Origin: JAWKXU01 sp964468045
GTDB taxonomy: Bacteria > Pseudomonadota > Alphaproteobacteria > Sphingomonadales > Sphingomonadaceae
Length of the DNA: 64,000 nucleotides
Direction of reading: 5' to 3'
NCBI GenBank assembly: GCA_964468045.1
Contig: CAYXTO010000009.1
Span: 62,001-126,000 of the forward strand
The position numbers and the translations under genes were made by a program. This document shows positions 53,923 to 61,418 of this stretch, piece after piece. The notes below the pieces were generated by a model. It made no database searches, was not told where the DNA came from, and was given only the letters and a program-made list of their open reading frames with translations. The first letter of the stretch is position 1, and each line of letters begins with the position of its first letter.

Positions 53923-54993
53923 ATGACGGGGACGGCCCGCCTGCTGGATTCATTGAAGGAGATTGACGAGCCCTGGCTCGAACAGGTTCTGCGCGGCGCG
54001 GGCTACGAAGCCAGCATAAAAGCCTTCAGGCTGGAGCCGATCGGCGCCGGCAATGTCAGTGATACTGCTCGCATCGTGATCGAGGCGGAAGGAAACGCGC
54101 CTCCCTCGGTCGTGGCCAAGTTCCGGCCGGCAAGCGAAGAAGCCCATACGCATGGAATGGGGAGCAAGGCATATTCCATAGAGGCCGGAACATATCAGCT
54201 GTTCCAGGAAGTTTCCGATGGTTGCCGGACACCCGTCGTATTCTCGCTGAATGCGACCGACGACAATATCAATCTCGTGATGGAAGATCTCAGCTTCGTC
54301 ACGCGGCCAGGCAACCAGGTCGCTGGCTGCAGCATCAAGGATGCAGAGGCGACGGTGCTGCAACTCGCCAGGTTGCATCGCACTTTCTGGCCGACCTCAG
54401 AGGATAACGCGCCTTCCTGGGCAATTCGCATGCCGATTGCCGGCAATTACTGGGTGGAAGTGCTGCAGACCGCCGCGCCCATTGTTGCGGAACGCTTCGC
54501 GGAGGACCTTCCCCCGCAGCATATCGAACTCGTCAGCGAGGCTGCCACGCTGAGCCGCGCCTGGCACGACCTCAGGCATTCCGCGATGACCATCACCCAT
54601 GGCGATCCCCGCGTTGACAACGTTCTGTTCGATGATGCGCGCGGCGGTGAAGCCATTCTGATCGACTGGCAGGTGACCGGCGTCAGGAACCCGATGCACG
54701 ATGTCGGTTACTTCCTTTCGGGTAGCGTATCGATAGCGGACCGGCGCAAGTGCGAGCATGACCTGCTTGACCTGTATGCGGAAGAATTCGGCAGGCCTGG
54801 CGAGTATACGCGCGGCCAGATCGAAGACGACTATCGCGTACAACTCGTCAGCGGGCTGATGACCACGGCAGCAGCCGTCGCATTGTTGCCTGATATCCCC
54901 AAGGTCAATGAATTGCTGCTGGCCCTGCTGGAACGCAACTGCGCCGCAGTTCACGATTGGCAGTCGCTAGGGGCAATCAGGAATTCCGCGTGA
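53923..54993 (+). CDS. Small-molecule phosphotransferase (EcKinase/APH-like)
   Basis: A 356-residue kinase-like protein. The catalytic loop is THGDPRVDNVLF near residue 225 and the metal-binding Asp is in LIDWQVTGVRNP near residue 247. The N-terminus has EPIGAGNVSDTARI as nucleotide-loop-like sequence. Close relatives are the ecdysteroid/choline-type kinases often beside degradation genes in Sphingomonads and Actinobacteria. It lies 61 bp after the monooxygenase gene on the same strand. Confidence 0.82.
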   Translation: MTGTARLLDSLKEIDEPWLEQVLRGAGYEASIKAFRLEPIGAGNVSDTARIVIEAEGNAPPSVVAKFRPASEEAHTHGMGSKAYSIEAGTYQLFQEVSDGCRTPVVFSLNATDDNINLVMEDLSFVTRPGNQVAGCSIKDAEATVLQLARLHRTFWPTSEDNAPSWAIRMPIAGNYWVEVLQTAAPIVAERFAEDLPPQHIELVSEAATLSRAWHDLRHSAMTITHGDPRVDNVLFDDARGGEAILIDWQVTGVRNPMHDVGYFLSGSVSIADRRKCEHDLLDLYAEEFGRPGEYTRGQIEDDYRVQLVSGLMTTAAAVALLPDIPKVNELLLALLERNCAAVHDWQSLGAIRNSA

Positions 54994-55041
54994 GCTGCGC
55001 CTGTTGATATTCGAGGAAGATCATCTGGTGCCCGCCATGCG

Positions 55042-56922
55042 CTACCAGCCGAACGTGACTCCCGCCCGGCCGCCGGTAGATCCCTTCATATTGCTTCCCG
55101 CCATGCCGGCATTCACCCAGACATTGTCCGATATTTTCGCGACGACAGCGCCTGAGTAACCCTGCTGCCCCCGGAAAGTCGCGACATTGAACGAAACGGC
55201 GAGCGTCTTGTCGGGCGGCATCATGGTGCCACCCATTGCAATGGCGACGGCCGTGCCTGCATAGGCACGCTTGATGTCCACCTGAAGATCAACCACCCTC
55301 TCTTCGATCAGGCTCGTGCGGCGATTCAGCGCATCGATGGCGCCGGGGCCAAGGTCCGACAAGGCAAGGTTCCCATCGAGGTCTGCCGTCACATAACGGG
55401 TAACCCCGCTTTGCGCGGCGGTGCTTTCCGCCGATACCAGACCGGGGATGGATACGGTCGCCGCAGTGGAACCGAGGGCGATCTGGCCTTGCCGCGTCGC
55501 CACGCTGCCTTGTCCCAGCGCTATGCTGTTCTCAGCCAGCGCTTGGGCATTTTCCCCGATGGCTATTGCCCGGCTGGCGCTCGCCAGAGCGCCATTCCCC
55601 AGAGCGATGGCGCTCTGGCCATTCGCGATGCTCCGGTTGCCCAAGGCAACCGCTCCGTCGCCATGGGCCTGATTGTCCGCGCCGATGGCAACCGCTCCCC
55701 GGCCATTGGCGATATTGGGATCGCCTATGGCCACCGCGCCGTCTCCCGATGCGTGATTCCTCGAACCGATCGACACGGCCATGCCGTAGTCCGCAAGCGC
55801 TCCCTTGCCGATGGCAACCGCTGCCGGGCTTCCGGCAATGGCACCTTGCCCGATCGCGATGGCGTCACTTTCGGACGGAGTGGAAAGTAGAGCCACATCG
55901 GTCATCAAGCCGTCGAGATCATAACGGAGCTTGCCGATTTCAGTAATCGCTTGTCCCGCGGTCGAATGGGCCGATTGGGCCGTCTGATCGACTTCCTCAA
56001 GCCGGATATCCGCCGCATCCTGACGTTGCCCAAGCGCGATAGCTGTGCTGTTCGCCTGCTGGGCTGTCTTCTGGGCGGCACCCGCAGCGGCTTGCGCATC
56101 CTGCGCGCTCAACTGTGCTGCACCGGCAGCCAATTGCGCGCTTGCCCCTGTCTCCAAAGCCGTTTCCGCAGTGGTTTGTGCAGTAGCTGCGGCTGCGCCG
56201 GCGATATCAGCGCGCGCGCCGGCATCCACTGCCAGTTCCCGGGCCTTCTCGGCCGCGGTGCTTGCCGCTTCGGCTACTTCAAGCGATTGGCTGGCAGTAT
56301 CCTGTGCTGCGCTGGCCATCGATTGTGCCGCATCTGCCGAGGATTGGGCCGCGTCGGCACGCTCGCTCGACGCTTGCGCCATTTTCTGGGCATTGAGAGC
56401 CGCCTCGCTGGCGCTGTCCGAAACGGCAACGGCTTGTCCAGCGGCCGCAAAGGCGTCGGCGGCTGTCGCTTGAGCGGAATCCGCCGTTTCCTGCGCATGC
56501 GCAGCTGCATCGATGGCGACGGCCAGTTGACCGACATTCACCGCATCGTAAGTGTCCGATCCTGACGCCACATTGGTGATCTGACGGCGGATCTGCTCGC
56601 TCGCATTGCCTACCGACACCTCTCCGGAGGAAACTTCCACCTCCTCCAGAGCAAAGCCGACATATTTCTCAGCCTTGCGTTCGGTGGTCGAATTGCTTCC
56701 CAATGCGACTCCATTTTCAGTCATGGCTTTGGCATTTGCGCCAATCGCGACGGCAGCATTTGCCGCACTGCTTGCCTGGTAGCCGACTGCAGTGGCGTCA
56801 TTGCCGGAGGCCGCGCTCCTGGTGCCGATGGCCGTTGCCTGGACACCGCTCGCTTCGGCCTTGGGCCCGCATGAGAAGGATGCCTCACCGCCAGCTTCAG
56901 CTTTCAGAGACAAGCAACCCAT
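55042..56922 (-). CDS. Trimeric autotransporter adhesin (YadA-like), 5'-truncated
   Basis: A 626-residue remnant. Residues 25-80 form a YadA-type head repeat (ATAIGTRSAASG, AVAIGANAKAM, GVALGSNST). A neck (YDAVNVGQL) and an Ala-rich coiled-coil stalk follow to about 330. A second head of GAVAIG/GAVALG repeats covers about 350-490, and the YadA anchor beta-barrel ends the protein with GVTFGW. There is no signal peptide or ESPR at the start. The frame is open upstream to 57003 into the neighbouring nuclease gene, with no other ATG, so the secretory N-terminus has been lost. An AAGGAAACAGGAC precedes the ATG. Confidence 0.82.
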   Translation of the reverse strand: MGCLSLKAEAGGEASFSCGPKAEASGVQATAIGTRSAASGNDATAVGYQASSAANAAVAIGANAKAMTENGVALGSNSTTERKAEKYVGFALEEVEVSSGEVSVGNASEQIRRQITNVASGSDTYDAVNVGQLAVAIDAAAHAQETADSAQATAADAFAAAGQAVAVSDSASEAALNAQKMAQASSERADAAQSSADAAQSMASAAQDTASQSLEVAEAASTAAEKARELAVDAGARADIAGAAAATAQTTAETALETGASAQLAAGAAQLSAQDAQAAAGAAQKTAQQANSTAIALGQRQDAADIRLEEVDQTAQSAHSTAGQAITEIGKLRYDLDGLMTDVALLSTPSESDAIAIGQGAIAGSPAAVAIGKGALADYGMAVSIGSRNHASGDGAVAIGDPNIANGRGAVAIGADNQAHGDGAVALGNRSIANGQSAIALGNGALASASRAIAIGENAQALAENSIALGQGSVATRQGQIALGSTAATVSIPGLVSAESTAAQSGVTRYVTADLDGNLALSDLGPGAIDALNRRTSLIEERVVDLQVDIKRAYAGTAVAIAMGGTMMPPDKTLAVSFNVATFRGQQGYSGAVVAKISDNVWVNAGMAGSNMKGSTGGRAGVTFGW

Positions 56923-56957
56923 TGTCCTGTTTCCTTGTTGCTTGGGGGTGCCGCGTG

Positions 56958-57746
56958 TCAGGCCTGCGGCGCGGCCTCGAGGGATTGACCCCAGATCTCT
57001 TCAGCCGCCGCTCGGGCAGCGGGGTCGTTCCAGTAAAAGCTGTCGAAGTCGGGGGAGAGCGACCGGGTCAGCGCTGCGCCATCGTCCGACAGCGACAGGA
57101 ACCGCTCGATCGACTGCGCAATGTTCACGACGCGATCGAGATGCGTGCGTGGATCCTCGAGCCGGTAGACGCCCATCTTCTGGGGCGTGACATAGGCGAA
57201 GCGGATCTCGGCATTGCCGTGGGCAGCATGGTAGATCGCGCCCTGGCGGGCATGGGGATCGGAGATCTTCGAGGACAGGCGCGCCTGGGTCTTGAGATCC
57301 ACGATGATCCCGTGCTCGGGAAACCAGAAGTCGAGCCAGCCGATGAACGGCACCGGCACGCCGGGCAGCTGGACCTCGATCCGGTGCTGCCGCGTCTCTT
57401 CCGCCGCTGCGGGCACACCATACTGCCGCAGTTCAGCGAGCGCGATGGCGACGGCCGGGGCGATGTTGGCGCGCTCCTTCTCGACCGCCGGGTCGGCAGA
57501 AAGCGCTGTCAGCTGGTTGAACCGAGCGATAGCCGCCTCCTGGCAGGTCTCGACCGGTGCCGCGGGATCGAACAGCCCCATCTCGACACCGGCCTCGATG
57601 GCCGTGCCTCGGTGGGCGGCAGGTCCGACCATGGACTTGCGGCCCATCAGCTTCTGCATTGCCCACATCGCTGGCTGCGCCACGAACAGGTTGATCGAGG
57701 AGGCCGAGAGGTGGTCGAGGCCGTGGCGTTCGAAGGCGCTGGTCAC
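56958..57746 (-). CDS. PD-(D/E)XK nuclease (RecB/YqaJ-like phage type)
   Basis: A 262-residue nuclease. HRGTAIEAGVE near residue 45, Asp139 in FIGWLDFWF and Asp150/Lys152 in IIVDLKT form a RecB-type PD-(D/E)XK site. Such enzymes are common in phages and integrative elements, where they process DNA ends. The ATG overlaps the stop of the small HTH-like gene (ATGA). It lies next to the broken adhesin and marks the left edge of the mobile module. Confidence 0.8.
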   Translation of the reverse strand: MTSAFERHGLDHLSASSINLFVAQPAMWAMQKLMGRKSMVGPAAHRGTAIEAGVEMGLFDPAAPVETCQEAAIARFNQLTALSADPAVEKERANIAPAVAIALAELRQYGVPAAAEETRQHRIEVQLPGVPVPFIGWLDFWFPEHGIIVDLKTQARLSSKISDPHARQGAIYHAAHGNAEIRFAYVTPQKMGVYRLEDPRTHLDRVVNIAQSIERFLSLSDDGAALTRSLSPDFDSFYWNDPAARAAAEEIWGQSLEAAPQA

Positions 57747-57955
57747 TGGCCGCCCTTCCGCCGGCGCGGACGCGGCTGGTAGGTGACCATGAAATTGCGG
57801 ATGCGCGCCTCGGTGTCCGGCCAGAGTCGGCGGCCGGCCTTGATCTGGCGAATCAGCTTCCAGTCATTGACCGAGAGCCTGCCAAAGGCGCTCTCGCTGA
57901 GCTTGTGTATCCGGAGGAAGGCGTCGATTTCGGAGAGGATCGGGTGCGGTATCAT
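57743..57955 (-). CDS. Small HTH-like DNA-binding protein
   Basis: A 70-residue basic protein, MIPHPILSEIDAFLRIHKL at its start, with a helix-rich core (SESAFGRLSVNDWKLIRQI) and a tail PRPRRRKGG. This resembles the small Cro/excisionase-like regulators that stand opposite phage repressors. The ATG at 57955 is preferred over an upstream one 12 codons earlier because the operators lie in that stretch. It is divergent from the S24 repressor and overlaps the nuclease gene by 4 bp. Confidence 0.65.
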   Translation of the reverse strand: MIPHPILSEIDAFLRIHKLSESAFGRLSVNDWKLIRQIKAGRRLWPDTEARIRNFMVTYQPRPRRRKGGQ

Positions 57956-57965
57956 GCCGCCGATT

Positions 57966-57987
57966 ATTACGGGACATATCCTGCATT
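57966..57987. promoter_or_regulatory. Operator-like site O1 between the HTH and repressor genes
   Basis: ATTACGGGA - CATA - TCCTGCATT: the same 9-4-9 layout as the perfect palindrome at 58017-58038, with three arm mismatches. It overlaps the start side of the leftward gene and is a likely binding site of the S24 repressor. Confidence 0.55.
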
Positions 57988-58016
57988 TCAATCTGCATCC
58001 TGCGGAATGAATGCAT

Positions 58017-58038
58017 ATTGCGGGAAATGTCCCGCAAT
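58017..58038. promoter_or_regulatory. Perfect palindromic operator O2 before the S24 repressor
   Basis: ATTGCGGGA - AATG - TCCCGCAAT is an exact 9-bp inverted repeat with a 4-bp spacer. It lies 15 bp before the repressor ATG at 58053, in the 97-bp gap between the divergent genes. It is the strongest candidate operator for the repressor. Confidence 0.7.
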
Positions 58039-58052
58039 GCTAATCCCACACC

Positions 58053-58778
58053 ATGACAGAGAAACCGCTCTTCGATGTCGCGCATCTGCGCCGGGTCCTG
58101 GAAGAGGCCACCGGCCCGAGCTCCAAGTGGAATGCGCGCTCGCTCTCGCTCGCTGCCTCGGCGGGAAAGAGCCCGCACCTCGTGCGCGACATCATCCGCG
58201 GCAAGAGCTCCAACCCCCAGCTGGAGACGATCCTCGGCCTGGCGAAAGCGCTCGGCATGGACATCGCCCAGTTGATCCCTTCGACCGCCACCCTGATGCC
58301 GCGAGTCGGAATGACGGGCGGCGTCGAACGCCTCGAGGTCGTGGGTGCGGTTGCCGCCGGCGTCTGGCGCGAACAGACCGACTGGGCCGAGGAAGACCGC
58401 TATTCCATTGAGGTTGGGCCTAATCCCGTCGCCGGCGGCGAGCGCTTTGCCCTTCGGATGGAAGGCCACTCGATGGACAAGATCATCCCGCCCGGCTCAG
58501 ACCTCGAATGCCTGCGGGTGTCCTACGGCGTGGTCGATCCCCAGCCGGGTGACATCGTCATCGTCCAGCGCGATCGGCACGACCTGCACGAGCTAACCTG
58601 CAAGCGGCTCGACCATGACGGGACCAACTTCATCCTGCGCGCGGAGTCGACCCGCGCCGAGTTCCAGGAGCCGATCGTGATTGGCCGCCCGGACGAGGAT
58701 CACTTCAGCGACGACGGCATCGCCATCATCGGCATTGTGCTTCGCTCGCACCAGAACCTTTTCCGAAGCCGCCGCTGA
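58053..58778 (+). CDS. Self-cleaving S24 (LexA/CI-like) repressor
   Basis: A 241-residue repressor. The N-terminal helix-turn-helix lies in residues 25-75 (WNARSLSLAASAGKSPHLV, NPQLETILGLAKALG). The C-terminal S24 peptidase has Ser140 in MEGHSMDKI and Lys184 in LTCKRLDHDG. The likely cleavage site is Ala102-Gly103 (GAVAAGVW). Such repressors are inactivated through RecA-stimulated self-cleavage upon DNA damage, so the module is probably induced by the SOS response. Palindromic operators flank the gene. Confidence 0.85.
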   Translation: MTEKPLFDVAHLRRVLEEATGPSSKWNARSLSLAASAGKSPHLVRDIIRGKSSNPQLETILGLAKALGMDIAQLIPSTATLMPRVGMTGGVERLEVVGAVAAGVWREQTDWAEEDRYSIEVGPNPVAGGERFALRMEGHSMDKIIPPGSDLECLRVSYGVVDPQPGDIVIVQRDRHDLHELTCKRLDHDGTNFILRAESTRAEFQEPIVIGRPDEDHFSDDGIAIIGIVLRSHQNLFRSRR

Positions 58779-58821
58779 GGCGCGATGCATTTTGCGGGAA
58801 GCAGGAGCCTCTCGACCGGTT

Positions 58822-58843
58822 GACGAGGGATATATCCCACAAT
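58822..58843. promoter_or_regulatory. Operator-like site O3 downstream of the repressor gene
   Basis: GACGAGGGA - TATA - TCCCACAAT has the same 9-4-9 layout, with a conserved GGGA-N4-TCCC core. It lies 35-56 bp before the ATG of the small gene at 58878. A half-site TTTGCGGGA is also present at 58791. It links the recombinase operon to the repressor. Confidence 0.5.
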
Positions 58844-58877
58844 AGCTTTCGCTGAACAGATTACGGGAACGATCCGC

Positions 58878-59144
58878 ATGGGCGGCGTCCCGCAGTCCCA
58901 GACCTTCATGCGGAAAGCCTCTATGCAATCCTCTTTTTCCGGGCCGAACGCGGCCTTGCCCCACCAGATGCCGACCGATGCCAGGCTCTCCGAGTTGGGG
59001 CGCATCCTCGCTGCCGGCGTGCTGCGCATGCGCGAACAGTCCAGTTCTTTATCTGGTGCTAGCCGAGATAGTTCACTTGGATCACCGACCACCAAGAGCG
59101 TCAGTCGTCCCCGGGCACGAGCCCGGATACGAAAGGATGATTGA
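58878..59144 (+). CDS. Small protein preceding DUF2924
   Basis: An 88-residue protein with the core LSELGRILAAGVLRMREQSS near residue 37 and a basic tail (SRPRARARIRKDD). Small ORFs of this type are common just before DUF2924 and recombinase genes in alphaproteobacteria; their function is unknown. Its TGA overlaps the DUF2924 ATG (TGATG). Several internal ATGs make the start uncertain. Confidence 0.6.
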   Translation: MGGVPQSQTFMRKASMQSSFSGPNAALPHQMPTDARLSELGRILAAGVLRMREQSSSLSGASRDSSLGSPTTKSVSRPRARARIRKDD

Positions 59145-59602
59145 TGCGAGACGATGACAATGCGCAGGTGCTGGCAAGGCTGGCCGCGCTGAAGGCCATG
59201 TCGGTCAGGGAACTGAAGGCCGACTGGGCAAAGCTGTTCGGCACCGAGGCGCCGAACAACAGCCGCCCGTTCCTGGAACAGCGTCTGGCCTACCGGATCC
59301 AGGAACTGACCTTCGGCGGCCTGTCGAAGCCGGCGCGCCAGCTGCTCGATGCCCTCGCCGACGAGGTCGAGGGCAAGAAGGTCAGGAAGTCGGTGATCAG
59401 CGACCCGCGCAACCCGGTGATCGGCACGCGCCTCGTGCGCGAATGGAACGGGGTGGAGCACGTGATCACCGTGCTGCGCGACGGGTTCGACTGGCAGGGT
59501 CAGCGCTACAAGACGCTCTCGGCGATCGCCCGCAAGATCACCGGCACGCAGTGGAACGGCTACCGCTTCTTTGGCCTGCGGGAACGAAAGGACGCGGCAT
59601 GA
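59144..59602 (+). CDS. DUF2924 protein
   Basis: A 152-residue protein with LARLAALKAMSVRELKADW, LFGTEAPNNSR and GTRLVREWNGVEHVI, the DUF2924 hallmarks. It ends LSAIARKITGTQWNG. The function of DUF2924 is not established, but it is regularly encoded directly upstream of large serine recombinases, as here (ATGA overlap). The ATG at 59144 is preferred over the TTG at 59141 because AAAGGA precedes it. A role as a recombination accessory or directionality factor is only a guess. Confidence 0.85.
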   Translation: MRDDDNAQVLARLAALKAMSVRELKADWAKLFGTEAPNNSRPFLEQRLAYRIQELTFGGLSKPARQLLDALADEVEGKKVRKSVISDPRNPVIGTRLVREWNGVEHVITVLRDGFDWQGQRYKTLSAIARKITGTQWNGYRFFGLRERKDAA

Positions 59603-60918
59603 CCGATACGGCACCCCGGCGTCGCCTGCGCTGCGCCATCTACACCCGCAAATCCAGCGAGGAAGGGTTGGACATGGAGTTCAACAGCCTCGACGCCCAG
59701 CGCGAGTCCTGCGAGGCCTATGTCGCCAGCCAGCGTGCCGAAGGCTGGGTCTGCATGCGCGAACGCTATGACGATGGCGGGTTCTCTGGCGGCACACTCG
59801 ACCGGCCGGGGCTCAAGGCCCTGCTGGAAGACGTGGAGGCGGGACTCGTCGACGTCATCGTCGTCTACAAGATCGATCGCCTGTCGCGCTCACTGATGGA
59901 CTTCGCCAAGCTGGTCGAGGCCTTCGACCGGAACAACGTGACCTTCGTGTCGGTGACGCAGGCGTTCAACACCACGACCTCGATGGGCCGCCTGACGCTG
60001 AATATCCTGCTCTCCTTCGCCCAGTTCGAGCGCGAGGTCACGGGCGAGCGCATCCGCGACAAGTTCGCTGCCAGCCGCGCAAAAGGCATGTGGATGGGCG
60101 GGTTCGTGCCGATGGGCTACGATGTCGTCGATCGCAAGCTGGTGATCAACGAGGCCGAAGCCGCTACGGTCCGCCACATCTTTCAGCGGTTTGTCGATCT
60201 GGGATCGGCGACCCTGCTGACCCGGGAACTGGTGGCGAATGGCATCGTCAACAAGCGGGGCAAGCCGATCGACAAGGGGTTCCTCTACAAGCTGTTCCGC
60301 AACCGGCTGTATCTGGGAGAAGCCGTCCACAAGGGCACCAGCTATCCCGGCGAGCATCAGGCCATCATCACGCCTGAGCTGTGGGATCAGGTCCATGCTA
60401 TCCTGCAGGAAAGCCCCCGGCAACGCGCGGCCAACACCCGCACCCAGACGCCAGCGTTGCTCAAGGGGCTCATCTTCACGGATCGCGGCATCGCCATGAC
60501 CCCGACGGTGACGAAAAAGGGCAGCCGCCACTACCGCTACTACACCTCGATGGACGCGATCCGGAACCGAGGCTGCGAAGGCCGCGACAGCTTCGTGCGG
60601 CTCAATGCCGGCATGGTCGAGGGCGCTGTCGTTCAGCACATCCGGTCGCTGCTGCGCACGCCAGAGATCGCAGCACGGGCCATGGAGGCCGCGCGCCGGA
60701 CCGATCAGGACATCGACGAGCAGGATGTGGTCACCGCGCTGACGGGCTTTGATGGGCTGTGGGAGTCTCTGTTCCCGGCCGAACAGGCCCGCATCGCCCG
60801 ACTGCTGATCGAGCGGCTCACGGTCAGCGCCGAGGGTCTTGCGGTCGACCTGCGGACCGAGGGCCTCGGTTCGGTCATTCGGGAAATGGTCACGCCAGAA
60901 CGGAGACAAGCAGCATGA
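59599..60918 (+). CDS. Large serine recombinase
   Basis: A 439-residue serine recombinase. The catalytic Ser19 is in YTRKSSEEGLD and the resolvase core continues with YDDGGFSGGTLDRPGL, VYKIDRLSRSLMDF and LSFAQFERE. A recombinase domain (residues about 165-275) and a C-terminal region follow. Large serine recombinases integrate phages and elements at attachment sites. At 439 residues it is at the short end of this group and lacks an obvious long coiled coil or zinc motif (no CxxC). Coupled to DUF2924 and to the next gene. Confidence 0.9.
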   Translation: MTDTAPRRRLRCAIYTRKSSEEGLDMEFNSLDAQRESCEAYVASQRAEGWVCMRERYDDGGFSGGTLDRPGLKALLEDVEAGLVDVIVVYKIDRLSRSLMDFAKLVEAFDRNNVTFVSVTQAFNTTTSMGRLTLNILLSFAQFEREVTGERIRDKFAASRAKGMWMGGFVPMGYDVVDRKLVINEAEAATVRHIFQRFVDLGSATLLTRELVANGIVNKRGKPIDKGFLYKLFRNRLYLGEAVHKGTSYPGEHQAIITPELWDQVHAILQESPRQRAANTRTQTPALLKGLIFTDRGIAMTPTVTKKGSRHYRYYTSMDAIRNRGCEGRDSFVRLNAGMVEGAVVQHIRSLLRTPEIAARAMEAARRTDQDIDEQDVVTALTGFDGLWESLFPAEQARIARLLIERLTVSAEGLAVDLRTEGLGSVIREMVTPERRQAA

Positions 60919-61388
60919 GCGCACCCACCACTATGCGGGTGTTCATCCCGCTCGCCATCCGCAAGCGCAACGGGCGGCCGAAGATCGTGCCACCCGCGGG
61001 CATCGTGCCGGACACCGGCGGGGTGGACCCGCATGTGCTGAAGGCGATTGCCAAGGCGTGGAGCTGGCGGCGGAAGCTCGAAAGCGGTGCAGCAGCGACG
61101 ATCCAGGACATAGCCGATGCCGAGGGCGTCTCGGACCGCTATGTCGGACGAATGTTGCGGCTGGCCTATCTGGCGCCGGCTGTGCTGGACAAACTGCTGA
61201 TAGGGCGCGTGTCGCCGGCGGTGTCGATCAAGGATTTGGCAGTGGCGGCTGAGTTTCCTTGGCCAGAGCAGGCGGCGGTAACCTTTGGGCGTGAACATTG
61301 TCAGCCTTGTCCCAGCACCAATCCGCCACCAGCGGTAATATCTACCGTAATTCGTCAAACGAAAAACAGGACCGGTCCGCTTCAGTGA
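60915..61388 (+). CDS. Unknown protein co-transcribed with the serine recombinase
   Basis: A 157-residue protein. Residues about 40-95 (LKAIAKAWSWRRKLESG, IQDIADAEGVSDRYVGRML) contain a helix-turn-helix-like segment. I recognise it as the third member of the DUF2924-recombinase trio but not as a named family. Its ATG overlaps the recombinase stop (ATGA). The end of the ORF (after about residue 120) reads like low-conservation sequence, so its natural C-terminus is uncertain. Confidence 0.65.
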   Translation: MSAPTTMRVFIPLAIRKRNGRPKIVPPAGIVPDTGGVDPHVLKAIAKAWSWRRKLESGAAATIQDIADAEGVSDRYVGRMLRLAYLAPAVLDKLLIGRVSPAVSIKDLAVAAEFPWPEQAAVTFGREHCQPCPSTNPPPAVISTVIRQTKNRTGPLQ

Positions 61389-61401
61389 AACAGACCGGTC
61401 C
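61369..61401. repeat. Paired GGACCGGTCC palindromes at the right edge of the module
   Basis: GGACCGGTCC at 61369-61378 and GACCGGTCC at 61393-61401 can fold singly or pair with each other across a 14-15 nt loop. They sit at the end of the third ORF, between it and the convergent copB gene. They could be a terminator without a T-run or part of an attachment site. Confidence 0.45.
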
Positions 61402-61418
61402 CGAAATGCGATCATTGA

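Noticed and set aside
58791..58799. TTTGCGGGA as a fourth full repressor operator
   Set aside because: Only the left arm is present; the right arm is missing, so it is at most a half-site.
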